Positions 62,938-64,000 of a DNA stretch of 64,000 nt are shown piece by piece. The position numbers and the translations under genes are program-made. Positions within the stretch are counted from its first letter, which is position 1. Every line of letters starts with the position of its first letter. The DNA is from Euonymus europaeus (taxonomy: Eukaryota; Streptophyta; Magnoliopsida; Celastrales; Celastraceae). The stretch lies in NCBI GenBank assembly GCA_963580455.1, contig CAUZKV010000008.1, forward strand, positions 372,001 through 436,000. Direction: 5' to 3'. The notes below the pieces were generated by a model. That model made no database searches. It was not told where the DNA came from and was given only the letters and a program-made list of their open reading frames with translations.

Positions 62938-63973
62938 GTGGCTAGTTGGTCTCGTTTCACCTAGTTAGCCGCGAAATGTGGTTTCTTTACGTAAACGGTT
63001 TTATGAATATCTGTTGACTCCGAGTTCTGAATTCGGTGATTTTTAGCTTGATTTCACACTACTTTTCGAGCTCTACAATCCTGTTGTTTCGGATTTTGAT
63101 TTCAGAACTCGTGGCTAGTAGGTCTCGTTTCACCTAGTTAGGCGCGAAATGTGGTTTCTTTACGTAAACGGTTTTATGAATATCCGTTGACTCCGAGTTC
63201 TGAATTCGGTGATTTTTAGCTTGATTTCACACTAATTTTCGAGCTCTACGATCTTGGCGTTTCGGATTTTAATTTCAGAACTCGTGGCTAGTTGGTCTCG
63301 TTTCACCTAGTTAGCCGCGAAATGTGGTTTCTTTACGTAAACGGTTTTATGAATATCCGTTGACTCCGAGTTCTGAATCCGGTGATTTTTCGCTTGATTT
63401 CACACTACTTTTCGAGCTCTATAATCCTGGCGTTTCGGATTTTGATTTCAGAACTCGTGGCTAGTAGGTCTCATTTCACCTAGTTAGCCGCGAATTGTGG
63501 TTTCTTTACGTAAACGGTTTTATGAATCCGTTGTCTCCGATTTCTGAATTCGGTGATTTTTAGCTTGATTACACACTACTTTTCGAGCTCTACGACCCTG
63601 GCGTTTCGGATTTTGATTTCAGAACTCGTGGCTACTTGGTCTCATTTCACTTATTTAGCCGCGAAATGTGGTTTCTTTACGTAAACGGTTTTATGAATAT
63701 CCGTTGACTCCGAGTTCTGAATTCGGTGATTTTTAGCTTGATTTCACACTACTTTTCGAGCTCTACTATCCTGGCGTTTCGGATTTTGATTTCAGAACTC
63801 GTGGCCAGTAGGTCTTGTTTCACCTAGTTAGCCGCGAAATGTGGTTTCTTTACGTAAACGGTTTTATGAATATCCGTTGACTCCGAGTTCTGAATTCGGT
63901 GATTTTTAGCTTGATTTCACACTACTTTTCGAGCTCTACGATCCTGGCATTTCGGATTTTGATTTCAGAACTC

Positions 63974-64000
63974 GTGGCTAGTTGGTCTCGTTTCACCTAG
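63974..64000 (+). repeat. Partial monomer at the right edge
   Basis: The last 27 bases are the start of monomer 371 (GTGGCTAGTTGG onward). The array therefore continues beyond the window. The left edge is likewise inside the array. Confidence 0.95.

Larger units (their letters stand above)
55689..63627 (+). repeat. 171-bp subfamily with GAATTGTGG and GAATCCGTTGTCTCC
   Basis: Eight monomers share three linked changes: CGCGAATTGTGG for CGCGAAATGTGG, loss of two bases (GAATCCGTTG for GAATATCCGTTG) and TTGTCTCC for TTGACTCC. They are 55689-55859, 57071-57241, 58107-58277, 59143-59313, 59660-59830, 60695-60865, 62422-62592 and 63457-63627. Most also carry GATTACACAC and CGACCCTGG. Four (59143, 60695, 62422, 63457) additionally read CCGATTTCTG, which breaks one arm of the inverted repeat. 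None occurs before 55.6 kb, so the subfamily marks a distinct right-hand domain. Confidence 0.88.
1..64000 (+). repeat. Satellite DNA array, 173-bp monomer, 370 full copies
   Basis: The same 173-bp unit follows itself head to tail across the whole window. I checked the phase at many points, and every monomer start fits 1 + 173n minus the bases lost in 21 shortened copies. Of 370 complete monomers, 349 are full length, thirteen are 171 bp, seven are 172 bp and one is 169 bp. Most copies differ from the consensus by only a few bases, so the array is young or well homogenised. Nothing else interrupts it. Known satellites of this size in plants and animals often form centromeres or nearby heterochromatin, where the DNA packages specialised nucleosomes; that role is inferred here from length, homogeneity and nested periodicity. 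A subtelomeric or interstitial array is the alternative. No telomere-type repeat or flanking unique DNA is present to place it on a chromosome. Confidence 0.98.
60004..64000 (+). repeat. Sixteen-monomer period (2,762 bp), second copy cut by the window edge
   Basis: Copy 1 is 60004-62765. Copy 2 begins at 62766 and runs past 64000, matching 60004-61238. Shared markers are GAATATCAGTTGACTCC with GATTCACAC, CTGTTGACTCC with CCTGTTGTTTCGG, GTTAGGCGCG (60371/63133), TTTTAATTTCAG, GAATCCGGTG with TTTTTCGC, CTATAATCC, the 171-bp monomer and CTACTATCC. I noticed one difference: GATCGTGGCG (near 60489) versus GATCTTGGCG (near 63251). The offset is 16 x 173 minus 6, explained by two 171-bp and two 172-bp monomers. 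The full unit length cannot be confirmed without sequence to the right. Confidence 0.78.

Noticed and set aside
1..64000. CRISPR array or bacterial repeat cluster
   Set aside because: There are no short repeats separated by unique spacers; the whole 173-bp unit repeats without spacer, and no cas genes or other genes are present.
1..64000. Known named satellite families (171-bp alpha satellite, about 178-bp Arabidopsis type, 172-bp Tyba)
   Set aside because: Only the length is similar. I see no sequence resemblance to what I know of these families, and I cannot search a database here.
1..64000. Telomere repeats, transposon ends or long terminal repeats
   Set aside because: No TTAGGG- or TTTAGGG-type tandem runs, no target-site duplications and no departure from the monomer phase were found.
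1..64000. tRNA, rRNA or 5S gene arrays
   Set aside because: The 173-bp unit has no internal A and B boxes or 5S-like control region that I could recognise, and no cloverleaf fold.

Overview
The window is one block of satellite DNA. A 173-bp monomer is repeated head to tail on one strand from the first base to the last. Counting from the phase in which each copy begins GTGGCTAG, I find 370 complete monomers (1-63973) and 27 bases of the next (63974-64000). The count closes arithmetically: 370 x 173 = 64,010, and the 21 shortened monomers I located lose 37 bases in total, giving 63,973. I saw no insertion, no inverted monomer, no transposon, no gene, no RNA gene and no unique sequence.

This points to a eukaryotic nuclear chromosome. 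Monomer length (close to one nucleosome plus linker), array size and nested higher-order repeats are typical of centromeric or pericentromeric satellites. I do not recognise the monomer as a named family and cannot assign a species. A plant is a reasonable guess, but an animal is not excluded. The consensus is 42% G+C (38 G, 35 C, 33 A, 67 T), with a strong T-over-A bias on the given strand and 13 CpG sites per monomer.

Layout by shared variants: (1) 1-7.2 kb, mixed monomers with dimer, 4-monomer and 8-monomer offsets; (2) 7.27-10.38 kb, a 9-monomer duplication, with related monomers up to 12.1 kb; (3) 12.11-16.61 kb, two copies of a 13-monomer unit; (4) 16.95-21.1 kb, 6-monomer and 4-monomer duplications; (5) 21.97-29.05 kb, an 18-monomer period with a nested 8-monomer period, marked by 171- and 172-bp monomers; (6) 28.87-33.1 kb, a 13-monomer unit copied with one monomer missing; (7) 33.2-54.5 kb, a large mosaic with a GATATC haplotype, a near-identical 19-monomer tandem duplication at 39.43-46.00 kb, a partial third copy at 48.25-49.72 kb and a six-monomer module seen seven times; (8) 54.65-57.24 kb, an 8-monomer duplication; (9) 57.24-64.0 kb, a domain with a 171-bp subfamily and a 16-monomer period running off the right edge.

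Each monomer carries a 10-bp palindrome (TTTACGTAAA), an 11-bp inverted repeat spanning the second half of the monomer, an overlapping short dyad on the EcoRI site, and a hypervariable patch around bases 143-150. The biology to look for is structural: a possible centromere core, how it is reshuffled by unequal exchange, and whether the conserved boxes are protein-binding sites. No protein-coding system is present. All counts and difference tallies were made by eye and should be recomputed.
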